Positions 24,353 through 37,500 of a DNA stretch of 64,000 bases are shown here, piece after piece (within the stretch, counting starts at the first letter, position 1; every line of letters starts with the position of its first letter). A program made the translations under genes and the position numbers. The stretch lies in NCBI GenBank assembly GCA_003024175.1, contig MDYQ01000054.1, positions 62,001 through 126,000 on the forward strand, in the 5' to 3' direction. The notes beneath the pieces were generated by a model that saw nothing but the letters and a program-made list of their open reading frames with translations, searched no databases and was not told the origin of the DNA. This DNA comes from Planoprotostelium fungivorum (lineage: Eukaryota > Evosea > Variosea > Cavosteliida > Cavosteliaceae).

Positions 24353-25829
24353 ATGACGAGCGTTAGAGTGGCGATTATAGGAGCAGGATTATCAGGAATG
24401 AGTTGTGGACACTTACTGTTGGACAATGCACCAAAAGGTGACAAACGCGTCCAACTGTGACTCACCTTAGAAGGATTGTTCAACGTCACCTTCTTTGAGA
24501 AATCGAGAGGTGCAGGTGGTCGCATTTCGACGAGAAGAGTTCCAGAACATCCATTATCGAAGGGAAATGTGGACCTCTCGTTCGATCACGGCGCACAATA
24601 TTTCTCCGCTAGAGAGCCGGAATTTAAAGAGCAGGTTCAGAAGTGGAGAGAGCAAGGAAAAGCTGAGGTAATGTGACTCCTCATCTTTACGACATCGTGG
24701 GGATTGATGTCCAATGGAGGTGTGGAAGGGAAAGATAGCCGCCCTCGAGAAGGGTAAAGTCGAGATGAAAGAAGGTGGCCCGGAGAGATACGTCGGCGTC
24801 ACAGGTGAGATGAATCGTGATACGAATCACACACCGGACGCCATCTGAACATCATGGTGCAGGCATGAATACGGTTGGAAAAGAATTCGCTAAAGGACTC
24901 GACATCAAATTGAACACTCTCATCAAGAAGATCGATCGCTTAGACAATGGCAAGCAATGGTCCCTCCTCGCTGACTCAGGAGAGGTGGGCACGTTGTAGA
25001 TCGGATCGAAACATTGATCCACCTCAGCGGTTCGAGCCTTTCGATTGGGTCATCCTCTCTGCACCTGCCCCCCAGACAGCCGACCTCTTATCTGGTACGT
25101 CCATCCATCACCTCGAAATCTCACGGAAATCTGCAGGTGTCGACGTCGACATGGAGAAGAAGGCCAGGAGCGTAGTGTACGCACCCTGCTGGGCCGGAAT
25201 GTTCTCTTTCCCAGAGAAGATGGACTTGGCTTACGATGGAGCATTTGTGAACGAAGATCCAGTTTTATCTTGGATTTCCAGGAATTCGAGTAAACCAGGC
25301 AGGGCAGATGCCGACAGCTGGGTCCTCCACGCCAACAAGGATTTCAGCAAGGAGCATCTGGAGGAGAAACCGGAAGAGGTGAGGGAGGGGGAGGGGGAGG
25401 AGTGACGCGTTGTAGATAGAGCCGAAGCTGTTGGAGGCGTTTTACAAGGCGACGGGGGTGAAGAGTTTGGAACATACCCAACTTCCCTACCACGCAGCCT
25501 TCAGGTGCATCATCACGACGATCATCGTTCCATTATCCTCACCACCACATCACCAACATCATCATCGTCATCTCGTTCCCTCCTTTCCATCATCATCTCA
25601 CCATCACTTCGACTTCACGAATCACTCTACAACGAGCCACAGATGGAGGTACTCCCAACCGGAACCACTGAAAGACGAGTTCCTCATCAACCTCCCGAAC
25701 GGCCTCGGAGCTTGCGGTGATTGGTGTGCCGGGAGCAAAGTAGAAGGAGCATTCATGTCGGGTCTCCGTCTGGGCAGAGCCATCCTTCAGAATCACTACG
25801 CAGAGTCAACTTTCCGCAGCAACGTGTGA
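24353..25829 (+). CDS. renalase-like FAD-dependent amine oxidoreductase
   Basis: Start ATG 24353, MTSVRVAIIGAGLSGMSCGH: a Rossmann dinucleotide-binding motif GxGxSG at the N-terminus. It continues VTFFEKSRGAGGRISTRRVP (the FAD-binding second strand), DLSFDHGAQYFSAREPEF, GMNTVGKEFAKGL, FDWVILSAPAPQTADLL, and the C-terminal family block EPLKDEFLINLPNGLGACGD followed by WCAGSKVEGAFMSGLRLGRA. This order is that of the renalase/NAD(P)-binding amine oxidase group (bacterial and plant FAD/NAD(P)-binding oxidoreductases). Five or more introns; three carry the recurrent motif: near 25000 (5' side), near 25410 (forms the 3' splice site CGTTGTAG|AT) and near 25627. Stop TGA 25827-25829, AATAAA about 25833. 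Substrate unknown. Confidence 0.85.
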
Positions 25830-26441
25830 TCGAATAAACGCTCCATCGTTGCCACGGTTTTGCTGTGTTTCTTCTGGTTTAACGAATCATGTCGTGATAA
25901 CTCCGGTTTTGGGTGGAGGACTCCATAGATGCACGGGAACTGAGCATTTCATTGTGTGGGTCGTTCTTCATCACGTTCTTGATTGTTTGTCTTTTCTCTT
26001 CGAATCTTCTGTTTAAAGATATCTTCTGTGTGGGGTGGGAAGTTGTAGATGGACTGAAGGCTTGTAGATGCATATTTATTTATTTATAAATAGATGGTCA
26101 CCGTGACCGGTTGTAAATGTGATGACGTGTAGTTCCAATACGACCATTAGCCTCCCAACGATCATTTGCCACAAACCTACTCACATTTTATCTCTTTCCA
26201 AGAATGATAGGGCTAAGGCTTCTCTCTGACACCCGCCTGGCCTCCAGCTGAGAGGCATCTCCTTCTCGTTAGTTATCGTGAACTTGTGTCACCTCCAAAT
26301 GTCCCAATGGCATTGAACTGACGACGACATGACGAGACGCTGACAGCGGAAGAGAGACACTTTTGAAGTTCAGCCGCGGCACAGAGTAAAGGAACTCGAA
26401 CACCAATCGGGTCAGACGAGAGCCTACAGCTGTATTCTATC
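25830..26441. other. 612-bp intergenic region between two plus-strand genes
   Basis: No convincing ORF. It contains one GTTGTAGATGG and one CTTGTAGATGC copy (about 26042-26072) next to an A/T-rich stretch (TATTTATTTATAAATAG, about 26074-26095), possibly 3' UTR/terminator sequence of the FAD gene. The part nearest 26441 should hold the promoter of the X8 gene. Confidence 0.4.
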
Positions 26442-28241
26442 ATGTACCGCCACCTCTTTCTCCTCTCTGTGGTCTCAGTCCTCTTTGTAGGATTCTGCTC
26501 GGCCGAAGTGTGCTCGGACATGTACCAAACGAGCACTTGTCGTTATTATACTCTGGACGAGACGGCTGCCGAACAGTCTGGAGTCGGCAACCTTTTGGGA
26601 TACGTCTGCGGGACCAACTCATCATACTGCACCGACATCAACTCACCCGGAGTCTATTCTCAATGCAGCGCGCCTGTCAAAGCTTCTTGGGCCATGAACC
26701 AGTACTATCGCGATCACGGACCTGATTTCAGCGCATGTGATTTCGGAGGACAAGGCGTCTTGGTCAACGTATCATCTGTGACTTCATCGACTGGTGCTTC
26801 CACAAGTTCTACCTATTCCACATCTGCTCCCATACCGACTCAGGTCAATGCGGACTGCTCTGCCATGTATCAATCTCTCACCGGGTGCCGCACCAAAACG
26901 GAGAACCCAGATGATTTTGACCCATCGACTGTGGGAGGAGCTCTTCAATACGTCTGCACCAATTTTCCCACAAACTGCACTGGCATCAGCAGTGGAGAGA
27001 AGTATGCAGACTGCAACACCGTGGAGAAGGCATCATTTGCAATGAACAACTACTTCTTGGCCTTCGGTCCCAGCCCAGACAGCTGCAGTTTCGGAGGCAT
27101 CGGTGTAGTGGTCAACAGCACCTTCGTGGTCCCATCCACCTGTGATACAATGTTCAACTCTCTCGGATGTCGCACCGATTCCACGGTATTCCATCACCTT
27201 CCATGTTATCTTCTGACTGAGAACACAGGATTCTGCAAAGTTGTCGAACGCCATCGGTTATGCATGTGGTCAGATCGGTGATTGCTCACCTCTTGATTCG
27301 ACTTACGTCAACTGCACTCTCACACAGAAGACATCGTGGGCCATGGACAAATTCTACGCCAAGAACGGCCGAACAACTCAATCTTGTTACTTTGACGGTC
27401 TGGGTTACACCGTCGAGCAGAACGAAACCTCACCATCGACCTCATCGTCGACCTCCTCTAGCACCTCCTCCAGCATCTCTTCCACATCGAGCACCTCTTC
27501 GACTGTCGCTCCCATCACCAGTACTCCTTCTACCACATCGTCCCCCAAGACCTCATCTTCCACACCCGTCACCACATCATCTTCTACACAAGCTGCCTCT
27601 ACGATCATCTCAGAGACAACACCAGTCAAGACCGTCACCGTCTCCGTCACCAAATCCATGGAGGCTACGGTATGTTTTAATCCATTTTATTTACGAATTC
27701 TCACATTTCGCAGGTCTACAGCTATACGTATAGTGGCTTCACCGCTGACACTTTCCCTCAGAACGATTTCAAGACCATCGTCTCTGGTGTGAGCAAGGTT
27801 TCAACGAGCGCCATCATCATTGTCGGTGAGACATCTCGATCTCATCTTCTCATCTCACGACCGACAGGCGTTTCCAATCAATTGAAGAGAGCCGGAGTCA
27901 ACGTCGACTTTTACATCCAAGGAGATGACACTACGGTCGCATCGGCCAACTCCGCATTAGAAGATGCGGTCACCCAGAGTCTGGCCTCTCCTTCTAACAA
28001 TCCCTTCGTCACCGTGGCCAACTCTGCCAGAGTGGCTCCGATCTCTCCTTCATCTTCCACAAAGAAGACGGAAGCGTTCACGTATACGTCTTCCCAAGCC
28101 GAAACCCAGACGTTCTCTGTCACCAGCAGTACGAGCAACGCAGCTGCCACGGAGACCAACGCACAGCTGACTGGGGCGGCCTCAGGTTTGAAGAGCGTCT
28201 TATCTGTCTCCCTGCTCTCGTTGGTTGTACTTATGTATTAA
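26442..28241 (+). CDS. secreted GPI-anchored protein with three X8-like domains and a Ser/Thr mucin linker
   Basis: Start ATG 26442 gives a signal peptide (YRHLFLLSVVSVLFVGFCSA). Three Cys-rich repeats follow, each about 90-110 residues (CSDMYQTSTCRYYTLDE.., CSAMYQSLTGCRTK.., CDTMFNSLGCRTDS..) with the X8/CBM43 signatures GYVCG, SYCTDI, Y..C....KASWAMNQYY and C-F/D-FGG-GV. The third repeat is rebuilt by removing intron 27186-27228. A Ser/Thr-rich stretch (about 27427-27640), a folded-looking segment (YSGFTADTFPQNDFKTI) and a C-terminal hydrophobic tail (VLSVSLLSLVVLMY) after small residues fit a GPI signal. Other introns are about 27670-27713 and 27826-27867. X8 domains bind beta-1,3-glucan in plants and fungi; a cell-surface or cell-wall role is inferred. 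TAA overlaps an AATAAA. Confidence 0.85.
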
Positions 28242-28446
28242 ATAAAATGGTCACGGACAGACATCATCAATTCATATAGGTTGTGAAAGTGATTCGTGGT
28301 TTACAAACGAGTTCAATGGAGTTCATCTTTCTACCCATGATACGAAGAATTAACGTGTAGAATGACTTCAGTTGAATTACGTTTGAGGACCGAAACTGGA
28401 GTTGAAATAGATGGAAGGATATATGAAGAATTCGATGTGATGTACA

Positions 28447-31101
28447 TCATTTATCCAACAGCTCGACTATGCCCCACGCCGCCTCGTCCTCCAAAGCAGC
28501 CATCACTCGATCTCTCAGTCTCCTAGATGCAGCATCGTAACCGTAGAGATCGACCAGACACTCCACCTCAGCCATCGCCGCGTGCAGCTGCCGCGTGTCG
28601 TAGAGCCGCAGTGCATACTCGTACGTCTGACACATCTCTCGGCGTGTCTGTGTCTTGTCGCCTGACACCTCGTACAGCACTGTTTCTCTCTTCTTTCCTG
28701 CCACTCGCACTGTGCCGATCTTGCGTGTCTGGAATACGTCCTTGTCGATCTTGTCATACGTAGAGTCTGTGATCAGTATGGCTGTGCTGTAGTGCTTGTT
28801 CGCTGCCTCCACTCGTGATGCCAGGTTGACATTATCGCCGATGCATGTGAAGGCAAGTCGCTGACTGCTGCCGATGTTGCCTGCCAGGACGTCGCCTGTG
28901 TTGATGCCAATTCTGTGCTGCAGCTCGATGTTGTACAGCTTCTTCCATCTCTTGTTCAGTATCTTCAGCTGCTCTGTACATTCGACAGCCGAACGAGTTG
29001 CTGCGTGCTCGTGGCTATCCTGAGGACTTGGAAGGTTGAAGAGAGCCATGATACAGTCGCCGATGTACTTGTCCACCATTCCTCCGTTCTGTAAGCTGTC
29101 AGAGATGTCAGAATATGATGAATCTCACATCAATGATAATAGTGGTCATAGCTTCCATGTATTCTTCCGCGATCGCGGCAAGAACTTCTGGATCTTCCGT
29201 CTCTGCCAACCTAGTGAAATCTTTTATATCTTGAAAATAGATCGTGGCCTTTGTTGGATACAGATATGGAAACGCTTCTCTCTGCCGTCACATCAAGCTC
29301 TGTGACGAGAGGAGATAAAAAGAGAGCTCACTCTGGACTTCATAATGTGTGAGATCAGCTCGATGGGCACAAACTTGCGGAAAGAGCTGAGAGCTGCATG
29401 CATCATGATGAACGATCTGTACAGTCTCTGCGCTTCCCAGATGGGCGGCTCCGAAAGATTGATAAGGTTCAACTCTAGCCTGGACACCTACAACAGTTTC
29501 AACCTCGGGTCGTCGTGTGGTGCGATCGTCACATGACGAGACACGGTCAAATTCTCACCTTCTCAAGCTCGCTGGAAAGGAGAACGAGTGATCGTGTGAT
29601 GAGATAGGTGGCCACGAAGACTAACAACGCCGCTCCGATGCAGGTGGCGAGGGCGATGACAGCTGCATTTCGAGCGAAATCGTTCACCGGTTTGACTGTG
29701 AGGACGAATAGTGTCCAGTCCAGCCCGGGAAGCGGTGCGATGTTGTGTTGTACGGAGACTTGATAATCTACACCTGATGGAGGATCAGTGAGATCCTTCT
29801 GTTTCCGTTCACCTCTGGACGTGATGGAGAAGTAGATGCTGTCTGTGATCAGATGATGTTGATAACTGTCCGATATCCAGGTCAAATTTGTCGACGTGGC
29901 CGTGATGGGAGTGTTCCTGTCGTCAATTCAGGCACGGATTCATCACCGATGGCTCACGTGACGAGATCGTATGGAAACAGACCGGTAGAGGTGGCGACGA
30001 GCGTGCCACTGGTGTCTTCTATAATGTAGAGAAGGGATTCCTCCTCGAAACCTTTGAGGACATCTTTCAGAGTTTGGTGAATGCTGATTCTAAATCAGTC
30101 TGACGATGTCAGCCGAAAAAGCTCACCTGGTGATCTCCATGCATGCGAAGAGATATCCGATTTTCGTTCCGTTCTTGCAATAGACCGAATTCTCGCAGAT
30201 GATGCTGTTGGGCGGATCGTACTCCGGATAATATTGGAGGTCAGACCACCAGCGAGGTGACGAGCAGTTGTTCCCTTCATGGCCTTTCTTGTTGATGGTG
30301 GCTGAATACTGATAAGAGAAATCTCTGTCTCAGGTGAGCTTGAAAGCGTCATCGATCGGGTGTGCTCACGCTGGCCTTGTTAACGTCTCGCTCACGTCAC
30401 CGTCGGGATCGATATACCATTGATTGCAGGGAGTGTAGGTTGAATTATATATGAAATTCTCGAAGACGTCCATCACACCGTGGTAACTCTCAGCACCGAA
30501 GCTCTTCGAGGGGTTATGCATTGTATGATTTTCGTGTCATTCACCTTTCCATTGTCCCAGTAGAACATCATCTCACAGCCCCACGGTTGATTACCGCACA
30601 GTGACATCATATAGTACATGTTCTCTCGATACACGTCTCGGACGACTTCGGTGCCGCCCGTGTTGAACGTGATGTTGGTTCTCTGAAAATAGATGGTCAC
30701 TGTTTGTACTTGTGAGAATTAAAAGTGATGCATTCGATCACTCTTGGTTAATGCCAAATCAGGACCGATTAGCAAGTTGGCCACTTGAGTTTCCACAGAC
30801 TTAACTACTTGAAAGAATGTGGATGCGCCAAAGGAGTCTTGCAGTTGCTGCTGTCGAACGACACCGATGCTTCCAATGACGGTGCTGGCAATCAGAACAG
30901 ACACCACGGCCACCAATATCGAAATGCATCGAACCGAGATCAGCCTTCTGAGGAATCTTCTAACAGGCCTGGATTAAATTTAGCTTCATCTTTTTCTCTT
31001 GTCCACCTTCTGTCACCAGTGCTGGCGAAGCTGTTGGCTGAAGATCTAGCACTCCTGGTCTCCACCACTGGTTTCAGCTCGACCACCCTCGTCTCGGTCA
31101 T
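28447..31101 (-). CDS. receptor-type class III nucleotide cyclase, copy A
   Basis: Start ATG 31101 (MTETRVVELKPVVETRSARS), cytoplasmic Arg-rich stretch, first membrane helix (ISILVAVVSVLIASTVIGSI), a long extracellular region (about 30900-29700) of the dCache sensor kind, second helix (AAVIALATCIGAALLVFVAT), a short coiled linker, then one cyclase catalytic domain: YFQDIKDFTRLAE (first metal Asp), NGGMVDKYIGDCIMALF (second metal Asp), HRIGINTGDVLAGNIGS, FTCIGDNVNLASRVE. Ends at 28447. Makes cAMP or cGMP; the purine-selecting residues are not clear enough to decide. About ten introns. It is a tandem duplicate of the gene at 31520-34162, with two blocks identical at the nucleotide level. No TCTACAAC octamer in the gene apart from a diverged CTGTTGTAG 3' splice site near 29490. 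Confidence 0.85.
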
Positions 31102-31519
31102 CTCTAGCCTCTGTGACTCAGCTGAAGCTAAGTTTAAACACTACCGCCTTACGGTGGTACGCAGCTCTATTGAAAGGCTCTGAGTCCGTCATCCATGGAT
31201 GATCAACGCACTCTCAAATGTCACCTCTACTTTCCATAGACGCAATTCTTTCCAGTAAAAGACGAAGAATGCGGCCGAAAGGACAGCGGTGTGTTTGAGA
31301 GATCTATTCTATTGCATCACCATGGGAACTGGCACGCGTGATGTCTGCATCTCTTCCTCTATTTTTAATGTTTATTCGACGAAGCTCGGAGAGGTTATCT
31401 CTTCGCCTACAGATGCATTTACTGCATTTATCGTATAAAGGTTAGGCACTCCTGGAGATTGTGGAGATCGACCATCCAAGAACGACAAAGATGAGCTTAT
31501 GATAGTCTGATATTATACA
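31102..31519. other. 418-bp gap between the two cyclase genes
   Basis: Same-strand gap holding the copy A promoter and the end of copy B. No ORF of note; it includes an A/T-rich piece with TTTTTAATGTTTATTC (about 31360) that could belong to the copy B 3' end. Confidence 0.4.
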
Positions 31520-34162
31520 TCATTTATCTAACATCTCTACAATGCTCCACGCAGATTCGTCCGTCAAAGCAGCCATCACTCGATCTCTCAGTCTCCTAGA
31601 TGCAGCATCATAATGGTGGAGATCCATCAGACATTCAACCTCAGTCTTCGCCCCGTACAGCTGCCGCGTGTCGTACAGTTGTAGTGCATACTCGTACGTC
31701 TGACACATCTCTCGACGTGTCTGTGTCTTATCACCTGACACCTCGTACATCACTGTTTCTCTCTTCTTTCCTGCCACTCGCACTGTGCTGATCTTGCGTG
31801 TCTGGAATACGTCCTTGTCGATCTTGTCATACGTAGAGTCTGTGATCAGTATGGCTGTGCTGTAGTGCTTGTTCGCTGCCTCCACTCGTGATGCCAGGTT
31901 GACATTATCGCCGATGCATGTGAAGGCAAGTCGCTGACTGCTGCCGATGTTGCCTGCCAGGACGTCGCCTGTGTTGATGCCAATTCTGTGCTGCAGCTCG
32001 ATGTTGTACAGCTTCTTCCATCTCTTGTTCAGTATCTTCAGCTGCTCTGTACATTCAAGGGCCGATCGAACTGCCGCTTGTTCGTGTCCAGCCTGAGGAC
32101 TTGGAAGATTGAAGAGAGCCATGATACAGTCGCCAATATACTTGTCCACCATTCCTCCGTTCTGTAAGCTGTCAGGGACGACGGAGATCTACCTTCTCTT
32201 ACATCAATGATGATGGCAGTCATGGCTTCCATGTACTCTTCTGTCACTGCTCCAAGAACTTCCGGATCTTCCACCTCCGCAAGTTTCGTAAAGTCTTTTA
32301 TATCTTGAAAATAGATCGTGGCCTTTGTTGGATACAGATATGGAAACGCTTCTCTCTGCCGTCACATCAAGCTCTGTGACGAGAGGAGATAAAAAGAGAG
32401 CTCACTCTGGACTTCATAATGTGTGAGATCAGCTCGATGGGCACAAACTTGCGGAAAGAGCTGAGAGCTGCATGCATCATGATGAACGATCTGTACAGTC
32501 TCTGCGCTTCCCAGATGGGAGGCTCCGAAAGATTGTTGAGGTCCAACTCTAGCCTGGACACCTACCAGAATTTAATCTCACATCGATGACGACGATGAAG
32601 GTCGGGATCGACTCACTTTCTCCAACTCGTTAGATAGAAGAAAGAGCGATCGGGTGACAAGATAGGTGGTCACAAAGACCAACATTGTCGCTCCGATGCA
32701 GGTGGCCAGCGCGATGAGAGCCGCGTTGCGAGCGAAGTCGTTTACGGGCTTGACTGAGAGGACGAATACGGTCCAATTTAAACCAGGGAAATGGGCGATG
32801 TTGTAATCCACCGTTCCCAAATAATCCACACCTGAAGAATGTCAGCAGAAAGACCCTTTTCTGCTCATGTCACCTCCCGAGGTCATGGTGAAATCATCAT
32901 CGAAGGGAGGATCGTGATAGAAGCTGTCGTAAATCCATGTTAGATTCGTCGATGATGCGGTGATGGGTGTGTCCCTGTCATGTGAGATCAGTCGGGCCCG
33001 TTGATGGAATGCTCACGTGGTGATATCGTAAGGAAAGAGATCGGTCGAGGTAGCGATGAGCCTACCACTGTTCTGTTCTACAAGGTAGATGAGAGAATTC
33101 TCTTCGAACCCCTCCAAGACGGTCCGCAGAGTTTCTTGTAAACTGTGGGTGTTCACGCGCGTTACATGCGAGATGAGATTTCCACCTTGTGATCTCTACG
33201 CAGGCGAGGAGGAATCCTAATTGTGTTCCATTCTTGCAGTAGACCTTGTTGACACATACGATGATGATGGGAGGATCGTAGCTTGGAAAGTATTGGAGTT
33301 CGGACCACCAACGGGGTGACGAGCAATTGCCCCCTTGTCCAGGATTGAGGTTGACGTCAGCGGAGTACTGATACGTGAAGTCTCTGTCATTATTGAGTGA
33401 GATCAGGACCTGACAATTCTCACACTGGTTTCGTTACAGTCTCGGTGACGTCGCCATTTGGATCGATGTACCATTGATCGATGGGAACATATGAGGAATT
33501 ATAGACTGTATTCTCGTAGATATCCATCACACCGTGATAACTCTCAGCTCCGAAGCACTAAAAGACGTCAGTCTTTCAGAGGACGCGTGTGGAAGCATCA
33601 CCTTTCCGTTTGGCCAGTAAAACATCGTTACACAACCAGCCGGCTGATTACCGCACAGTGACATCATATAATACATGTTGTCCAGATACACATCTCGGAT
33701 GATTTGGGTGCCGTCTGTGTTGAATGTAATGTTTGTCCTACGGAAATAGGTCTCCACTGTTTTCTTGGTGAGTGAGATGGCGCGTGAGGTTCATTCACTC
33801 TTAGTCAACGCCGTATCGGGACCACTTAACAAGTCCTCCACTTGTAATTGTATAGTCTGGACCACCCGGTCGTAGGAAGATGTCTCCCACGAATCCTGTA
33901 GTTGTTGTTGACGAACAGCACCGATGCCTCCAATGATGGCGCTGGCGACAAGAACAGAGGCCACAGACACTAAGATGGACATACATCGAACTGACACGAG
34001 CCTCCTGAAAAACCTTCGAGCGGGTCTAGAATTTTTAGTTTGTGCCCTCTCGTTCCAGATTTGTCACCTTCTATCACTGTGGCTGACGAAGCTGTTGGCA
34101 GAAGACCTCGTGCTTCTGTTGTCGAACGTAGGCTTCAACACGATCACCTCCGTCTCGGTCAT
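31520..34162 (-). CDS. receptor-type class III nucleotide cyclase, copy B
   Basis: Same order as copy A: ATG 34162 (MTETEVIVLKPTFDNRSTRS), membrane helix (CMSILVSVASVLVASAIIGG), a divergent sensor region with shared Cys/Trp/Tyr positions (NMYYMMSLCGNQPAGCVTMF), second helix (AALIALATCIGATMLVFVTT), and a catalytic domain with NGGMVDKYIGDCIMALF, GINTGDVLAGNIGS and CIGDNVNLASRVE. Ends LDK at 31520. The sensor region has changed much more than the catalytic domain, so the copies probably read different ligands (inference). 32294-32519 and 31790-32056 match copy A exactly (226 and 267 bp, by eye), the first including intron sequence, which suggests recent gene conversion. Confidence 0.85.
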
Positions 34163-34552
34163 CTCTGGAAATCAGCTTTTGCGAAGCCTTCAGGTACAAC
34201 GATGGATCGAGTCGTTGAGAGAAATACGGCGAACCTTTGTTGTGCTGTGACGTGAGGCACACACTAGAACAAGTGTGCACACACTATTACTAGCCCTTAA
34301 CGAGCTGAAGGTGTCATACTGTTCTCAGAGTAGGCCCCGGAAATGGTGCACAGTCAAATAATTACGCAGTGCCGTAGCGTTAATTGTCTTTCTTCTCTTC
34401 CTGCGCAGTTACGAGTTGTGAGAACATGGAATGTACCCGTTCGTTATCTCTGCCCAGCTGAGCCCAACGATCTTCAGCCTTCTCTCACTGCTGTGTTACC
34501 TCTCACGAAACACTATTTCGGGAATCCCACGATCTACCCGTGTTCGCGTCTT
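34163..34552. other. 390-bp gap upstream of cyclase copy B
   Basis: Should hold the cyclase B promoter and the SHPRH 3' end. The plus-strand open frames here (e.g. 34343-34591) have no recognisable content and extend antisense into SHPRH; I treat them as shadows. Confidence 0.4.
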
Positions 34553-37500
34553 TTATTCTTCACTTTGCACGCCCAGGGGAACCGGTGGTAACGACTGCAG
34601 CTCTTCTATCACAGCCTCGGGGACCTCCCTGCCCATCCATTCTACGTATGTGACTCCTTCTACTCCTCTCTCTCTTCTGTCCAGTGCATCGTTTCGAACC
34701 AGTCTCTCCACGGCTTCGGCTCTCGTCCACTACAACGCGTCAGAGGCCGAAATCATTTTGTCCGATTTTCGACCGACCTCTCTCTTCTGGAAGAACACTC
34801 TTCCCTTCCAGTATTCACTTCGAGTCCATTCCGTCTCTTCTTCCGCAGTCATGCTCGCGTCTAATGATGACTCCGTCTCCCCCTCGATCAGCGTTCGCAC
34901 GTCTTTGACGCTCATGCGGTGGTCTCTCCTGTACTCCCTCCTTCCACACATGTCGTAGATCTTCTCTTCGATGGTGTCCTTTGTGATGAATCGAAAGACT
35001 TGTGTCGGCCTCGTCTGCCCGATTCGGTGCACACGATTGAAAGCCTGCTGTTCTGCTCCTCCGTTGAGAGAAGGTTCGACGGACATGACTGCGGTGGCTT
35101 CGATCAAATTGAGACCATTAGCACATGTCTTTAGAGGCAAGAGGAGGACGGTGTGATCTGAAGAGGTTAAGAGGATGGTGGTGTGATGATGATAGTGATG
35201 ATGATGATGACGATGATCACCTCGTTGTTTGAATTCTTCCAGTTTCTTCTCAAAGTGATTCTTGCCATCTATGCGGATAAATTTCACGGAATTTTCTGCG
35301 AGAGCATCGCCGACGATCTTGAGGACATCGTTCCATTCCGAGAACACGAGAATCTTCACGGAATCTTCTCGTTTACGTAAGGCCAGAATATGCCCCACCA
35401 CCGTTTCTATTTTCGTCCCGTAGCTTCCCTTCACAGGCTCCGGTGGAGCTTCACCAGCCTCCGTCCTCTCCAAGATGTAAGATATCTCGGAGATATTGTG
35501 TCTGACGTCATCATCAGTTGTAGTCTGACGTATTACAACTCACCTGACTTTACAAGAAGGACACTGCGTGGTCTGGTGACGTGCAGAATGTCTCTTCTTC
35601 AGTAGATCTCTCAGGCATCCCTCGCAGAACTGATGTCCGCACGGAAGAACGGAGAATCTGATGACGTCATCACACGTCATCACACGTCATCGAAAGAGAT
35701 CACCTGGGGCCTATGGGTTCTAAGCATATGGGACAGACTTCAGCTTCTTGTGTTGGATCTTTCCTCTTCTCATCTAAGCTCTGAAGATACTGCACTTGTG
35801 ACACCGAATTGCGATGTCCCTTCTCTGCCTCTTGTCTGTCCACCTCCAATTGGATCCTGTGGAAATCCACCTGATGAACGTCAGTCTACAACGATGTAGA
35901 TGGAAATCACTTCTCCGCGGTGGAGCAGTGCTTTCTCCTCCATTTCGTCTAAAATTAGATCCTTGTCGGATTCTTGTCGTAGACGGATCCTCATCTTGGC
36001 CATCTTAGCCTGATCACGTGATCAGCCTCGTTCTCATGTGATCTCATCCACCTCATCATGGGCGGCGACTAACGATTTTTCCGCTTGCCAAAGTAATTTT
36101 CCGGCTCGAAATTCCTTCTTCAAGGTATCGAACATGTCCGCGTACTCGACTCTCGCATTTTCCCTGATTTCTGCGATCACATCTTCCTCCGCCAGAATCC
36201 TCCCCCTCCTCTCCCTTCCTCTCACGGCCTGTTTACGTCAATCTACAACGCTGTAGATGGACCTCACGTCATTGAACGTCTGTAATATCAATTTGAGTAC
36301 GGTCTCCAATTCAGAGTCGAAGCGAGAGATGGTACCGTCCCCCTTGTCACTGTCTACACTGTCCTCTTTCATCTCCCAGAACAGTTTCCTCTCTAACGAT
36401 CGAACTTTGGACTCTGCTAGACAGTGGTTGCAGGAGGTACCTCCCCTCTTACGACACTGTTGACAGTTGGAGAACAATTGGATGTCCTCTTCGGTGGGAT
36501 CTCTCAGTAGCTCTCTCACGGCATCGGACATGTCGTGTCTGCAGAGGTGAATGAGAGAAAGAGGGTTCGAGGGTCTACAACGCACCGCGAATCGATGAGT
36601 TCCCGCCATTGGTGGTTGAGGAGGATGGAGAGACCGGAGATTTCGTGGAAAAGTCCCAGGAATTTACTCTTCGCTTTCGATCCGGCCACTTTCGCAGAAT
36701 TAAGAAGTTCCTCGATACCATCCTGATGCAATCTGAGTCCCAAATGTCAGATGAAAACTCACGGAAATTCGCGTCATGAGAGTCTTCTCGTAGGTGGGCT
36801 CGCTTGCGATGAGACCGAGAGCGATTTGGTACCACAATTTCCCGCCTTTTCTCTTCATCCCTTCACCCTTTCTCATGTACAGATGGTGATCCTTGAGATG
36901 TCTCTCCATTTCCGTCATGATGTCATGGTAAGCCCTTTCGTGGACCATCTTGTTCGTACCCGCATTTCGTATGTATTTGGACTGTTGTAGATGATAAATA
37001 AAATAGAATAAAATCAGAATGTACCTTGCATTCGTCGGCGATAGTAGTGATCTCTGTGATTGTCATCTTCTCTTCTGGTGTAATTTGAATCTGAAATTGA
37101 TATTCAGTCCACGACTCATCTACAACGAGACCACTACCTCCTCCTTCTTCAATTGACTCATGACATCCGCCGTATTGTAATACACGTGGAATTTCTGTGA
37201 GGTTTCAGATCAAATTTCAGGTTGTACGATACCTGCAGTGGATCGATTCTGGTGGCATCGCTCTTGTCCATCTTGATGACTTGTGAATACATCTTCAATG
37301 CCTCTTCATTCTCCTGACATGATATCACGAACGAGATCACATTGTAAAATAAAAACTTTTCCCAACGATTTCTCACCCCCTTGATGACGTGTATGGCCGC
37401 GAGACCGTTCAGTGAAGAGACCAAGAGACGCAATTGATCCTCGCATTCGATCTTTGCTCTCTGGATGAGGGTGGCCAGCAGCTCATCGATGGTGTAAGCA

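Noticed and set aside
28447-34162. Single large gene with two cyclase domains (animal-type adenylyl cyclase)
   Set aside because: Each unit has its own ATG, two membrane helices, sensor and stop, with a 418-bp gap between; they are separate tandem genes.
34431-34958. Plus-strand 175-codon ORF over the SHPRH 3' end
   Set aside because: Antisense to the well-supported SHPRH C-terminus and without recognisable content.
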